In this document: positions 6,340 to 14,738 of the stretch, piece by piece
Layout: each line of letters opens with the position of its first letter
How positions within the stretch are numbered: the first letter of the stretch is position 1
From: DAOOVD01 sp035369845
Lineage (GTDB): Bacteria > Bacillota > Desulfotomaculia > Desulfotomaculales > Pelotomaculaceae
DNA length: 18,446 nucleotides
Direction: 5' to 3'
NCBI GenBank assembly: GCA_035369845.1
Contig: DAOOVD010000049.1
Span: 1-18,446 of the forward strand
Made by a program: the position numbers and the translations under genes
The notes under the pieces: generated by a model
Seen by the model: only the letters and a program-made list of their open reading frames with translations
The model's database searches: none
Told to the model about the DNA's origin: nothing

Positions 6340-7923
6340 TCATTCTTTTTTAAAAAAACCCGCCCTTCCCTTTTTGACTATTTCCTTCAACAACCGTACT
6401 GCCCGGACCCGCAACAGCGCGCATAAGTATAGATAAGCGGCAAATCCGGCCGAAAAGGAAACGGCAAGCCGCAGGAACTGGTAAAAAACTCCTGCCGGCA
6501 AATCATCGGTTATCAAGTATATTCTCTCCATCAACATTCCGGCAAGAACGGCCGCTGGCAATATCCGGATCGTGGCGGACAAGACCGCTGCCCCATTCAT
6601 TCCGTTCAGCCGCCTGCTCAACAGGCCGAAGCTTATCAAAGCCAGGACGTTATTGGTAAGAGAATCCGCAAGCGCAAGCCCTGGCATTCCCAGGCGGCCG
6701 GCCAGAGAAAAACTCATGGCGACGTTCATTAACACCGCTGCAATGGTAAGCGCCATCGGAGTCCTGGTATCTTCCAGAGCATAAAAGGCGCTGTTCAGCA
6801 ACTGCCTCTGGGACAGGCCCCAGAGGCCGGCCGCGTAAAAAGCCACCCCCGCGGCAGTGAGACAAACGGCATTTTCATCAAATGCCCCGCGTTGATATGC
6901 CAGTCTGGTCAGAGGCATGTTCAGGGCAATCATGCCGGCAACAACAGGAAACATCATGAAGGTGATGCCGGCAACCCCTCCAGCGGCCACGGCCCGCAAC
7001 CGTCCGTTTTCTCCGGCGGATAGGGGCTGCAGTTCGGCCTGCGCGGCCAGCCGGGACATAACCGGGTAAATCACCTGCACCAGTGATGCCACTAAAATTC
7101 CGTTAGGCAGGCCGACCAGCTTTTGCGCGTAATTCAACGCCGCCAGGCTGCCCTGCGGGAGACCCGAGCCGATGGCCCGCTGGATCAGGAGGTTGAGGTC
7201 CGCGGCCGCGGTTCCCATTATTACCGGCAGCATCAGCGCTGCAATCTCGCGCAGCCCGGCGCTGCGCCAGCCGAAAACAAGATCGTAGCGATAGCCGGTA
7301 CGCCGCAGCGAAGGGATCAGAATCAGAACCTGTCCGGCAAAGCCGGCCACCACACCCGCCGCTGCCGCACTGATGCCGTGATTCGGGCCGAAAGCCAATA
7401 TTACCGCGATCACGGCCAGATTGAACGGCAGGCCTGCCAGGGACTGTGCGTTGAAATCCTCATGCGCCTGGAGAATTCCCGAAAAAACACGCACCAGGAC
7501 CATTAGAACGACCGAAGGGGACAAGATCATCAGCAGTTTAGCCGACACAGCCGAACGTTCCGGGGGGAAGCCGGGAGCAACGAGGCCCACCCATGCCGGC
7601 GCAAAGAGGAAACAAATGCCGGCTGTGAACAGCGATACGGCAAGAAGTATATTCAACAGGCTGCTCACAGTCCTGCAGCCTTCCTTATGCCTGCCCCGGG
7701 CCAGGTATCTGCCGTATACAGGCACAACCGCGGTAACAATAACCGCCCCGGCCAGAGAAGAAAGCATATCGATTATACTCGAAGCCGCCAGAAAAGCATC
7801 CATTTCACCGCCGGCACCGTATACGGCAGCCTGCGAGGCCTCGCGGAAAAAACCGCAAATCCTGCTCAAGACCGCGGCTCCGGAAACAATTAAAAACGAA
7901 AAAACAACCGATTGTTTGACCAT
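6340..7923 (-). CDS. MurJ/MviN-like lipid-linked oligosaccharide flippase
   Basis: This 527-aa polytopic membrane protein belongs to the MOP-superfamily MviN/MurJ family, which flips undecaprenyl-linked saccharides across the cytoplasmic membrane. The N-terminus LSRICGFFREASQ keeps the two arginines equivalent to E. coli R18 and R24, and MDAF keeps the D39 equivalent. The following stretch (IIDMLSSLAGAVIVTAVVP) has no arginine where MurJ has LLRR (R52), and YAQKLVGLP has Lys where MurJ has YADRL (R270). About 13-14 hydrophobic segments are visible. The ATG at 7923 is chosen over an in-frame TTG at 7944, which lacks a ribosome binding site; a weak GAAGG precedes the ATG. Its place in a glycan island and the missing residues suggest a polysaccharide flippase rather than the housekeeping lipid II flippase. 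This is inference. Confidence 0.85.
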   Translation of the reverse strand: MVKQSVVFSFLIVSGAAVLSRICGFFREASQAAVYGAGGEMDAFLAASSIIDMLSSLAGAVIVTAVVPVYGRYLARGRHKEGCRTVSSLLNILLAVSLFTAGICFLFAPAWVGLVAPGFPPERSAVSAKLLMILSPSVVLMVLVRVFSGILQAHEDFNAQSLAGLPFNLAVIAVILAFGPNHGISAAAAGVVAGFAGQVLILIPSLRRTGYRYDLVFGWRSAGLREIAALMLPVIMGTAAADLNLLIQRAIGSGLPQGSLAALNYAQKLVGLPNGILVASLVQVIYPVMSRLAAQAELQPLSAGENGRLRAVAAGGVAGITFMMFPVVAGMIALNMPLTRLAYQRGAFDENAVCLTAAGVAFYAAGLWGLSQRQLLNSAFYALEDTRTPMALTIAAVLMNVAMSFSLAGRLGMPGLALADSLTNNVLALISFGLLSRRLNGMNGAAVLSATIRILPAAVLAGMLMERIYLITDDLPAGVFYQFLRLAVSFSAGFAAYLYLCALLRVRAVRLLKEIVKKGRAGFFKKE

Positions 7924-8002
7924 TTGCGGACCGGCCTTCGACAAGTCGGGTCGGGCGTTCGTTTCGTCGCGAATCCCAACAGCGGCTGCTAATCACAGGA
8001 AC

Positions 8003-8337
8003 TGTTGACGGATTGTCCGGGACCTTGAGGTTGAAAGAAGCGAACCGCATTGCACAGTAAAGTTTCTATACCACGCGCAGGCGGGCAGCACCCCTGTCAG
8101 CGGCGAGCGACGTTGCGAAAGCGCCGCAGGTGAACCGGCGCGAGTGTTGACGCGATACCGGATGAGCGTCGTGGATGTCCGCTAAAGCCTGAACCGCAAC
8201 AGGAGGGCGAGTGAGTTCCTCCCGCTGTGAAATGACATTTTTCATCAAAGGCAATTCACTTTCGAGTAAAAAATCGCATGATGCGGGCACCGGTTCACCC
8301 GGCGCGAATAGTTAAAGCGAGCGTTTCAAACTGATGG
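8003..8337 (+). repeat. Dispersed intergenic repeat, copy C
   Basis: The plus strand starts TGTTGACG, then CCTTGAGGTTGAAAGAAGCG, and ends AAAGCGAGCGTTTCAAAC. It matches the reverse complement of copy B at both ends and through 8150-8270 (GGATGAGCG, AAAGCCTGAAC, GAGGGCGAG, CCCGCTGTG, AAAGGCAATT, GAGTAAA). The stretch from about 8060 to 8145 differs from copy B and is GC-rich. One segment of it (8099-8126) resembles 16049-16075, so the element looks modular. Stops occur in all frames of the conserved parts. Confidence 0.65.
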
Positions 8338-8373
8338 CGCTTTGCAAAAAACTTTCGCAGGTATTACATACCC

Positions 8374-8418
8374 TTTCCAGCCTGGAAATAAATATCAGGC
8401 GGCGAGTTTTTTTATACT
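8374..8418 (+). promoter_or_regulatory. Palindrome and candidate -10 box upstream of the polysaccharide operon
   Basis: TTTCCAG-C-CTGGAAA (8374-8388) is a perfect palindrome with 7-bp arms. TATACT (8413-8418), a good -10 match, lies 24 bases downstream, but no clear -35 is seen 16-18 bases before it. The palindrome is placed where an activator or repressor of the downstream plus-strand operon could bind. No regulator is known. Confidence 0.35.
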
Positions 8419-8574
8419 ATGTTCGCATTTTCAAAATGGTTACCGGACCTGGCGGCAATTAAACCGCCCCGTTTTCATCACGAAACCGCCCTGTAACCTA
8501 TTAAAAAAACCATGAATATAGTAAAACGACAGCATATTGCAACGGATACCGGCTGTTTGAGGGGAAGATACCGG

Positions 8575-9150
8575 ATGAACAGATCGCAGTTTTTTTTTGA
8601 CAAGCGAGTTTCCCTGCTGACGTTTTTGCCGCTCTTTATAATGCTGATCGGTTTTTTGACCGGTTTTCTGGAAACCCCCGAATATCAGGCATGCGCCACC
8701 GTCATGCTTATCCGGGAACGGGAGAAGGATGATGGCAGCACTGACAGCCTGCAAGCCGTCAAAGAAACGGCTGAAACTTGCGCCGCAATCGCCAGGACCG
8801 ATCAGGTCGCCTGGAACATCCGGCAGCTTTGCGGTGATCAGTATACACTCAATGAAATCAAAGAGAAAGTTTATGTAAGACTGCTGCCCGGCACGGTCTT
8901 GTTGCAGGTGACAGCCAGGGACGGCGACGGGAACGCTGCGGCAAATCTCGCCAATTCAGCCGCAACTGCCGTAATGGAGGAAGTCAGGGATGTGCTTTCA
9001 ATCAGCGGCGCCCGGATTGTCAGCCCGGCATTACCCCCCGAACGGCCGGTGCCCGGCACGCTGATCAATACCGCGGTGGGCGGTATGGCGGGCCTTGTAC
9101 TTACCTTTACCATAATTTTGTTTATAGATTTTTTTAAAAAGGTTAATTAG
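8575..9150 (+). CDS. Wzz/YveK-like polysaccharide chain-length (co-polymerase) protein
   Basis: From the ATG at 8575, with GAGGGG ten bases upstream, the protein has 191 aa; an ATG at 8512 lacks a ribosome binding site. It has the polysaccharide co-polymerase layout: transmembrane helix 1 at about residues 13-32, an extracytoplasmic region opening with EYQACATVMLI and carrying the AxxCAAIART-type helix, then a proline-rich PPERPVPG motif leading into transmembrane helix 2 (about 162-185). There is no fused tyrosine kinase, as in YveK/CapA of Gram-positives, and it is shorter than most of that family. It regulates polymer length together with the Wzy-type polymerase. It heads the plus-strand block; its stop codon overlaps the next start by one base. 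Confidence 0.8.
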   Translation: MNRSQFFFDKRVSLLTFLPLFIMLIGFLTGFLETPEYQACATVMLIREREKDDGSTDSLQAVKETAETCAAIARTDQVAWNIRQLCGDQYTLNEIKEKVYVRLLPGTVLLQVTARDGDGNAAANLANSAATAVMEEVRDVLSISGARIVSPALPPERPVPGTLINTAVGGMAGLVLTFTIILFIDFFKKVN

Positions 9151-10313
9151 TGCAGGTCATTGCCCAATCCATGAAACACAAAATAAACATCCTGCACATC
9201 CTGGCCACCGACAGGCTGCAGGGCGCGGAAAAAACGGCCCTCATGATCGACAGGCACCTGGACCGGAAGAAATTCAATTCATTTATAATCTGCGCGGGAG
9301 ATCCTCTGGCCCGTTACCTGAGATCGCACGGCAGCATTGTAGAAGTGCTGGATGTTAAAAAGGTCAGCCTGTCCAACATGCTCGGGTTGAAAAGGATAAT
9401 CGCCGAAAAAAAAATCGATCTGCTTCACGCCAGCGGCTACCGCGCCTCATTGTTTGCCCTTCTGACATCCGGGCTTTTCATAAAAAAGCCGGTTATATCG
9501 CATATACATAGCGCAGACCCCCGTATTTCCCGCCTCACCGTTTTAAAACTGGTCGAAGTCGCAACCAGGAACAGGTTTGACCTCTCGATAGCCTGTTCTG
9601 ACCTGGTCAGAACTTATTATCTAAAACACAACCGTTTTACAATACCGGAGAAAATCGTGTCCGTCAGCAACGGCATCGAAATCGTCTTTCACAAACCGAG
9701 GCCGGAAGCTTTGAACAGTTTAAAAGAAAATCTTGGTATCCCCGCGGGCAATTTCATATTCAGCTATATAGGCAGAATGGTCAAACTGAAGGGCGTCGAC
9801 GTATTGCTCAGAGCTTTTCGCCTGATCTCCGGGGAAAACCGGGACGGTCCGGTTTTGCTGCTGATAGGGTCCGGCCCCATGGAACCGGAGCTCAGAAAAC
9901 TGGCTGCCGGGTTAAACCTTTCGTCCCGTGTTATCTTCACTGGATACCGCAACGACATAGAGGATTTGCTCGAAATAACCGACGTTTTCGTTCTCCCCTC
10001 CCGGCGGGAAGGTCTTCCCAATGTCCTCCTGGAAGCGATGAGCCACAGCAAACCCGTCATCGCCTCGGATGTCGGAGGAGTGAAAGAACTGGTCATACAC
10101 GGCCGTACCGGTCTGCTTGTGCCGCCCGGAGACGCCGGGCGCCTTGCGGAGTATATGTTTCTTATGCAAAATTCACCCGCACTCAGGGAAAAAATCGGCG
10201 AATCCGGCTGCCGGCACGTGCGGAAGAACTTCAATATCGAAGCCAAAGTCCGGGACATCGAAAAATTGTATATAAAAAGCTGTGAACAGGGTGAAAAAAA
10301 ATTTATTTATTGA
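9150..10313 (+). CDS. GT4-family (GT-B fold) glycosyltransferase
   Basis: This 387-aa enzyme has the two Rossmann-like domains of GT-B glycosyltransferases. The N-terminal domain opens with INILHILATDRLQGAEKTA (acceptor side). The C-terminal GT4 domain contains YIGRMVKLKGVDVLL, with the phosphate-contacting Arg near 209 and Lys near 214, GSGPMEPEL, and SRREGLPNVLLEAM, with the E-x7-E pair near residues 287 and 295, followed by PVIASDVGGVKELV. No membrane span is present, so it acts on the cytoplasmic face on a lipid-linked acceptor. The GTG start overlaps the previous stop (TAGTG) with AAAGG seven bases upstream, pointing to translational coupling. It overlaps the next gene by four bases. Donor sugar and linkage are not predictable. 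Confidence 0.92.
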   Translation: MQVIAQSMKHKINILHILATDRLQGAEKTALMIDRHLDRKKFNSFIICAGDPLARYLRSHGSIVEVLDVKKVSLSNMLGLKRIIAEKKIDLLHASGYRASLFALLTSGLFIKKPVISHIHSADPRISRLTVLKLVEVATRNRFDLSIACSDLVRTYYLKHNRFTIPEKIVSVSNGIEIVFHKPRPEALNSLKENLGIPAGNFIFSYIGRMVKLKGVDVLLRAFRLISGENRDGPVLLLIGSGPMEPELRKLAAGLNLSSRVIFTGYRNDIEDLLEITDVFVLPSRREGLPNVLLEAMSHSKPVIASDVGGVKELVIHGRTGLLVPPGDAGRLAEYMFLMQNSPALREKIGESGCRHVRKNFNIEAKVRDIEKLYIKSCEQGEKKFIY

Positions 10314-11650
10314 TCTCTTCAACAGCCTTACTGATTTTAATGCTTTTAAAACCGGCATTTTCATTATACTTTTTGGTTTTTGCGGTTTTTACCAGGGTTT
10401 CACTGAAAACGATGGAACTGGCGGGCATCCCCGTGCTTCCCGTATTGTTCGCCGTTTCCGGGCTGTTCCTCGCAGCCTGGAACATTTCCGCCGGAACGCT
10501 GAAGCCGGCAAACCTGAGGTCATTTGAGAGCCGCCTTTTGAGCTTGTTTTTCCTTTTTTACCTATCTTGTGGCCTGATCAACGCTGGTTGGAACCGGGAT
10601 ACCGTTTCAATAACATACTATTTGGCCGCCAACTTCCTCCTGGTGCAGTTGATATTGCTGTTTGCCGACAGACTGGAGGTTCTGGAAAACATTTTCATGG
10701 CCGCCTGCCTGGGCGGTTCGTTCGCTGCCGTGGTGGGAATTTGCCAGTACCTGGCCTCCTGGCAGCACCCCGTTCAACAATACGGACTGCGCGCCGCGGG
10801 CTGGTGGCAAAACCCCGGTGATTTCGCCATGATCCTGAGCGTTGCTTACCTCGTCTCGTTCTATTTCGTCAACAGCCGGTCCCGGTTGCGCCGCCTGGCT
10901 GCTTATTTCACCCAGTGCACGGTTCTGCCGGGAATCCTTCTTTCCCTGACCAGGGCGGGGCTCATTCTCGTCTTACTGATCACGGCACTGAACTGCCGGG
11001 CGTTTTTAAAGAAAAACTGCTACCCTGCTGCCCTTGCCATTACCTGCTTTATACTGTCCTGCCTGTTCTTCCGTTCGGAAGACTGGTGGACCGGGATAAT
11101 CGGTAAGGTGGATTTTGAAAGGCTGGCCCCTCCGCATTTCGCCGGCGCTTTCGAAAATCGCCTGGATCTGGCCGGCGCGGGCCTTTTTATATTCGCCCGG
11201 AACCCTCTCTTCGGAACCGGTTTCGGGAACCTGCTCCCGGCCTGCGGAAACCAGTTCGGCACCGAAGTGTACCCACACAACATCTACGTCTCAATGACGG
11301 CGGAAAGCGGAATCTTCACCCTAATGTATTACCTCGTGCTCCTCTGCTACCTGCTGGCGACAATCGCCGGCACCTGTTCCCGGAACAATGAGATGAGAAA
11401 TACCCTGAAAAACTTTTTGATTGTCCTGGCAGTCATGGGATTTTTCAACCATCAACTGCTGTTCGAAAAGCATATCGCAATTTTTTTAGCCTGCATACCG
11501 GCGTTTTGCCGGCTGAACCGCCCGGAAGCCGGGAAAAATAGCGCGGACGGCGGTGAAACATGTGCACATAGTCATGATCCTGTCCCATTTTCATCCCGCG
11601 ATCGGCGGCGCGGAAATACAGGCCAGGCGAATGGGCGAACTTCTGTGTAA
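10310..11650 (+). CDS. Wzy / O-antigen ligase-like polysaccharide polymerase
   Basis: This 446-aa integral membrane protein has about 10-12 hydrophobic helices. It carries the Wzy_C/O-antigen-ligase signature: GWWQNPGDFAMIL in the middle, SLTRAGLILVLL with the conserved Arg, then a large loop with LFGTGFGN and YPHNIYVSMTAESGIF, whose His-Asn and Glu-x-Gly are typical. It would polymerise or transfer lipid-linked repeat units outside the membrane. The start is a TTG overlapping the upstream stop (TTGA); no good ribosome binding site is present, so reinitiation is likely, with the ATG at 10340 as an alternative. The last 30 or so residues are hydrophilic, Arg-rich and read through the first 98 bases of the next gene. 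Either a genuine long overlap or a lost stop explains this. Confidence 0.85.
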   Translation: MISSTALLILMLLKPAFSLYFLVFAVFTRVSLKTMELAGIPVLPVLFAVSGLFLAAWNISAGTLKPANLRSFESRLLSLFFLFYLSCGLINAGWNRDTVSITYYLAANFLLVQLILLFADRLEVLENIFMAACLGGSFAAVVGICQYLASWQHPVQQYGLRAAGWWQNPGDFAMILSVAYLVSFYFVNSRSRLRRLAAYFTQCTVLPGILLSLTRAGLILVLLITALNCRAFLKKNCYPAALAITCFILSCLFFRSEDWWTGIIGKVDFERLAPPHFAGAFENRLDLAGAGLFIFARNPLFGTGFGNLLPACGNQFGTEVYPHNIYVSMTAESGIFTLMYYLVLLCYLLATIAGTCSRNNEMRNTLKNFLIVLAVMGFFNHQLLFEKHIAIFLACIPAFCRLNRPEAGKNSADGGETCAHSHDPVPFSSRDRRRGNTGQANGRTSV

Positions 11651-12713
11651 AAAAGGCCACCGTGTTACCGTACTGACGCCCGGATACAGCGGCCTGATAC
11701 CGCATGAGACTCTGAACGGCATCGAAATCCGCCGCCTGCCTGTACCCGGCCGGGGCAGGGCGGCCTTCTTGAGTTTCGTCGCCGGTTGCATTCTCCATAT
11801 CTGGCGGCACAGGCAAAAAATCGACATCCTGCAGGCCCACCAGCTTGCCGGACCCGCCCTGGCCGCATCGCTGGCCGGAAAGCTCTTTGCAAAACCGGTT
11901 GTCGCCAGGGTCGAAGGAGGCAGCCAAAGCGGCAGCGAGATAAAACTACTGGCTGAAAGGCTCTTCGGCCTTCTTCGCATTGAATTCATAAAAAGAAACA
12001 CCGACTGTTTCATCGCCGTGAGCCGTCCCATAGAGGAGGACCTGGCCGGATACGGTATAAATAATGTCTTTTTAATTCAAAACGGGGTCGATACGGACAG
12101 ATTCCATGCTTGCGGGAAAGACGACAAGGCCGGTCTGCGCAGGCGCTTGGGGCTCCCCCTGGAAAATGTTGTTTTTACTTTCGCGGGGCGGCTGGAGTAC
12201 GTAAAGGGCGTGGATATCCTCCTGCAGGCGTGGGACAAACTCTCTCCCGCCGCCGGAAAAGTCCTGTCGCTGGTAATCCTTGGCGACGGCCCCTTGAGAA
12301 AGGACGTTGAAGCGGCTGCCGGTAAAGGCAATATCATTTTCCGGGGAGCGGTGGAAAACGTTGATCAGTACCTTATGGCGTCGGACGTGTTTGTTCTGCC
12401 GTCAAGATACGAAGGCTCATGCGTTGCGCTTTTAGAGGCAATGTCCTGCGGTTTGGCGGTGCTGGTTAGCAAGGCGGGGGGCAATCCGGAAATCGTCGGC
12501 CACGGCGGCGGAATCCTCTTCGAACCGGAAAACCGCTGCGAACTCGCCAAGTGGATTGAGCGGCTTGGCGATGATGAATATCTGCGCTCAACCCTGGGCA
12601 GAGAGGCCAGAGCAATTGCCACAGGCAGTTTTCGGCTTGACGACGCCGTTGCGAAACATGAGCAGGTTTACAACTCTGCCGTTTCACGCAGGTTTCCGGC
12701 CATCAGGTCCTGA
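11553..12713 (+). CDS. GT4-family (GT-B fold) glycosyltransferase
   Basis: This 386-aa enzyme starts HIVMILSHFHPAIGGAEIQA, the usual glycine-rich N-terminal loop of GT4 enzymes. The C-terminal domain has FAGRLEYVKGVDILL (Arg near 213, Lys near 218), LGDGPLRKDVE, then SRYEGSCVALLEAM with the E-x7-E pair near residues 287 and 295. It is cytoplasmic and probably adds one sugar of the repeat unit. The chosen GTG at 11553 has a GGACGG-like site; GTG 11562 and ATG 11574 are alternatives, all inside the end of the polymerase gene. The 3' end overlaps the convergent AsnB-like gene by 46 bp. No terminator is seen between them. Confidence 0.9.
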   Translation: MKHVHIVMILSHFHPAIGGAEIQARRMGELLCKKGHRVTVLTPGYSGLIPHETLNGIEIRRLPVPGRGRAAFLSFVAGCILHIWRHRQKIDILQAHQLAGPALAASLAGKLFAKPVVARVEGGSQSGSEIKLLAERLFGLLRIEFIKRNTDCFIAVSRPIEEDLAGYGINNVFLIQNGVDTDRFHACGKDDKAGLRRRLGLPLENVVFTFAGRLEYVKGVDILLQAWDKLSPAAGKVLSLVILGDGPLRKDVEAAAGKGNIIFRGAVENVDQYLMASDVFVLPSRYEGSCVALLEAMSCGLAVLVSKAGGNPEIVGHGGGILFEPENRCELAKWIERLGDDEYLRSTLGREARAIATGSFRLDDAVAKHEQVYNSAVSRRFPAIRS

Positions 12714-14722
12714 ACACTCCGGCCCCATTCGGCCAGCCAGGCCTGAAACATCAAAATGCCCCACAAGTGATACTGCCAGTCCCTCTTTCCGCTCACATGC
12801 TCGATCCACAACCGCCGGACCGGTTCCGGCCTGAAGAATCCCCCCCTTCTCAAATGCTCTTCGCTTATCAAATCCTCCGCCCATTCCCGCAAGGAACTCT
12901 TCAGCCAGATGCCGACTGGTGCCCCGAAACCCCGTTTGGGCCTGTCGACCAACTCCCGCGGCACATACTTGTACAAAATCCGGCGCATTATACCTTTCCC
13001 CAACCCATTGAAGTCTTTTTGCCGAAGCGGCAATCTCCATGCAAATTCAACAACCCTGTGATCCAGGAGAGGCACCCGCACTTCCAGACCTGCCGCCATA
13101 CTTGCCCGGTCCACCTTTACAAGAATATCGTCGGGCAGGCAGAAAACCAAATCCAGATACATCATTTGCGATATAAAATCAAAACACTCAATCCAGTCCC
13201 CCCGCTCCTGCAACGCCGCAGGCGGCTTTCGCGATCCGGCCAATAGCGATGCCGGATCGTTCCAGTACGACATCATTCCCAGATAGAGCGCCCGGCCGGA
13301 GTCGAGGGTCAGCACATCCGCCAGCATATGCAGTTTGTCTCCGGTAAGGTACTGTTTGAAATTTCCCGGTACGACCCGGACAACCCTGCTGAAAACCGCA
13401 TCCCACGCCTGCGGAGTCAAAAGCTTTACCGGGGCGGCAAAAAATCTTTTGAGCAAAGGAGGTATCGCCCTAATCTTTTGCATGACGGCATTAGCCTTAA
13501 AATATCGGTCATACCCGCAGAAAAGCTCGTCGCCGCCGTCACCGGAAAGGCACACTGCCACCTGCCGCCGTGCCAGTTCCGACAACAGGAAGGTGGGAAT
13601 CTGTGAAGAGTCGGCAAACGGCTCGTCATACAAAACAGGCAGATTTGGAACGACCGTTGCGGCTTCTTTCGGGCCGGCGTACAGTTCGGCATGGTCGGTA
13701 CCCAGGTGGCGCGCAATTTTCCCGGCATATTCAGCCTCGTTATAACTTTCCTCATGAAAACCAACGGTAAAGGTTTTTACCGGCCGCGCAGCCTGTGCCT
13801 GCATCAAAGCAACCACCAGGGATGAATCAACACCGCCCGAGAGAAAGGCGCCTACGGGCACATCCGCCGCCATGCACAGTCCGACGGCATCGAGCAGGAG
13901 TCCCTCCAGGCGCGCCGCCGCTTCATCATCCGAAAACCGGCGGGGTTCGGCCCATCCCCGCAAGGCTGTCGTTTCGGCCGACCAGTACGGAATATGCTCA
14001 GGCAGGGCTTCACAGATACAAGCTCCGCCGCTAGCAAGCCGGTCAATACTGCCGTCATTTTCAGTATCCGCACACAAAATGCTGCCCGGCAGAAGCTTGT
14101 ATATTCCCCGATAGATGCTGTGCGGGGCGGGAATATAATTATAGCGGAGGTAAGCGGAAAAAGCATCCGGGTCAATCTCTTTTTTAAAATCAGGATGGGT
14201 GACAAGCGCCTTCAGTTCGGACCCGAACATGAAAGTGCCGCTCATGCTGCCGTAATAAAGCGGTTTTATTCCCACCCTGTCGCGTACCAGGTATAGTTTG
14301 TGTTCTTTCCTGTCCCACAGGGCGAATGCGAACATTCCAATAAATCTCGCCACAGCCTGCGCCAAGCCCCAACGTTCTATAGCCGCAAGCATCACCTCGG
14401 TATCCGAGTGTCCGTGCCAGGCAAACACCTCCCCCTCCGCCTCAAGTTCTCTCCCTATGCCTTTATAATTAAAAACCTCGCCGTTAAAAACAATAACATA
14501 ACGTCTGCCGGCCGACAACATGGGCTGACATCCCGCATGAGACAAGTCCGTAATCGACAGACGGCGCTGGCCCAGGGCAACTCCCGCCCTTTCGTCCACC
14601 CAGACGCCGCCGCCATCCGGTCCCCGGTGCCGGAGGGTTTCCGTCATCCGCAGTACGGTTTCGGTTAAAAAAACTTCTCCGTGCCTGCGCTTATAATCTA
14701 CAAAACCCGCTATGCCGCACAT
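12668..14722 (-). CDS. Glutamine-hydrolysing asparagine synthase-like amidotransferase (AsnB family)
   Basis: The 684-aa protein starts MCGIAGFVD, so Cys2 becomes the N-terminal nucleophile of the class II glutaminase domain (about 2-215; RHRGPDGGG, NGEVFNY and SDTEV are present). The synthetase domain follows with the ATP-binding FLSGGVDSS at about 293-301 and SGDGGDELFCGYDRY near 393-407. All key motifs are intact, and AGAAGG precedes the ATG by four bases. It is longer than housekeeping AsnB of E. coli (about 554 aa). Homologs in polysaccharide islands are thought to amidate uronic acids or other carboxyl groups on the glycan, using ammonia from glutamine, and this position fits that. Plain asparagine synthesis is not excluded. 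It lies 16 bp after the glycosyltransferase gene in one minus-strand unit. Confidence 0.9.
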   Translation of the reverse strand: MCGIAGFVDYKRRHGEVFLTETVLRMTETLRHRGPDGGGVWVDERAGVALGQRRLSITDLSHAGCQPMLSAGRRYVIVFNGEVFNYKGIGRELEAEGEVFAWHGHSDTEVMLAAIERWGLAQAVARFIGMFAFALWDRKEHKLYLVRDRVGIKPLYYGSMSGTFMFGSELKALVTHPDFKKEIDPDAFSAYLRYNYIPAPHSIYRGIYKLLPGSILCADTENDGSIDRLASGGACICEALPEHIPYWSAETTALRGWAEPRRFSDDEAAARLEGLLLDAVGLCMAADVPVGAFLSGGVDSSLVVALMQAQAARPVKTFTVGFHEESYNEAEYAGKIARHLGTDHAELYAGPKEAATVVPNLPVLYDEPFADSSQIPTFLLSELARRQVAVCLSGDGGDELFCGYDRYFKANAVMQKIRAIPPLLKRFFAAPVKLLTPQAWDAVFSRVVRVVPGNFKQYLTGDKLHMLADVLTLDSGRALYLGMMSYWNDPASLLAGSRKPPAALQERGDWIECFDFISQMMYLDLVFCLPDDILVKVDRASMAAGLEVRVPLLDHRVVEFAWRLPLRQKDFNGLGKGIMRRILYKYVPRELVDRPKRGFGAPVGIWLKSSLREWAEDLISEEHLRRGGFFRPEPVRRLWIEHVSGKRDWQYHLWGILMFQAWLAEWGRSVQDLMAGNLRETAEL

Positions 14723-14738
14723 GCAACCTTCTCCCTTG

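Larger units (their letters stand above)
7924..8574. other. Divergent intergenic region upstream of the flippase and the Wzz-like gene
   Basis: About 650 bp separate the divergent starts. It contains repeat copy C (8003-8337), a perfect palindrome (8374-8388), a candidate -10 box (8413-8418) and a leader hairpin GGCGG/CCGCC (8451-8468) followed by only four Ts. The open frames here lack ribosome binding sites or family resemblance and I do not call them genes. Confidence 0.55.

Noticed and set aside
8440..8754. Minus-strand open frame of 104 codons
   Set aside because: It overlaps the start and first membrane helix of the Wzz-like gene and the leader hairpin, and has no recognisable motif.
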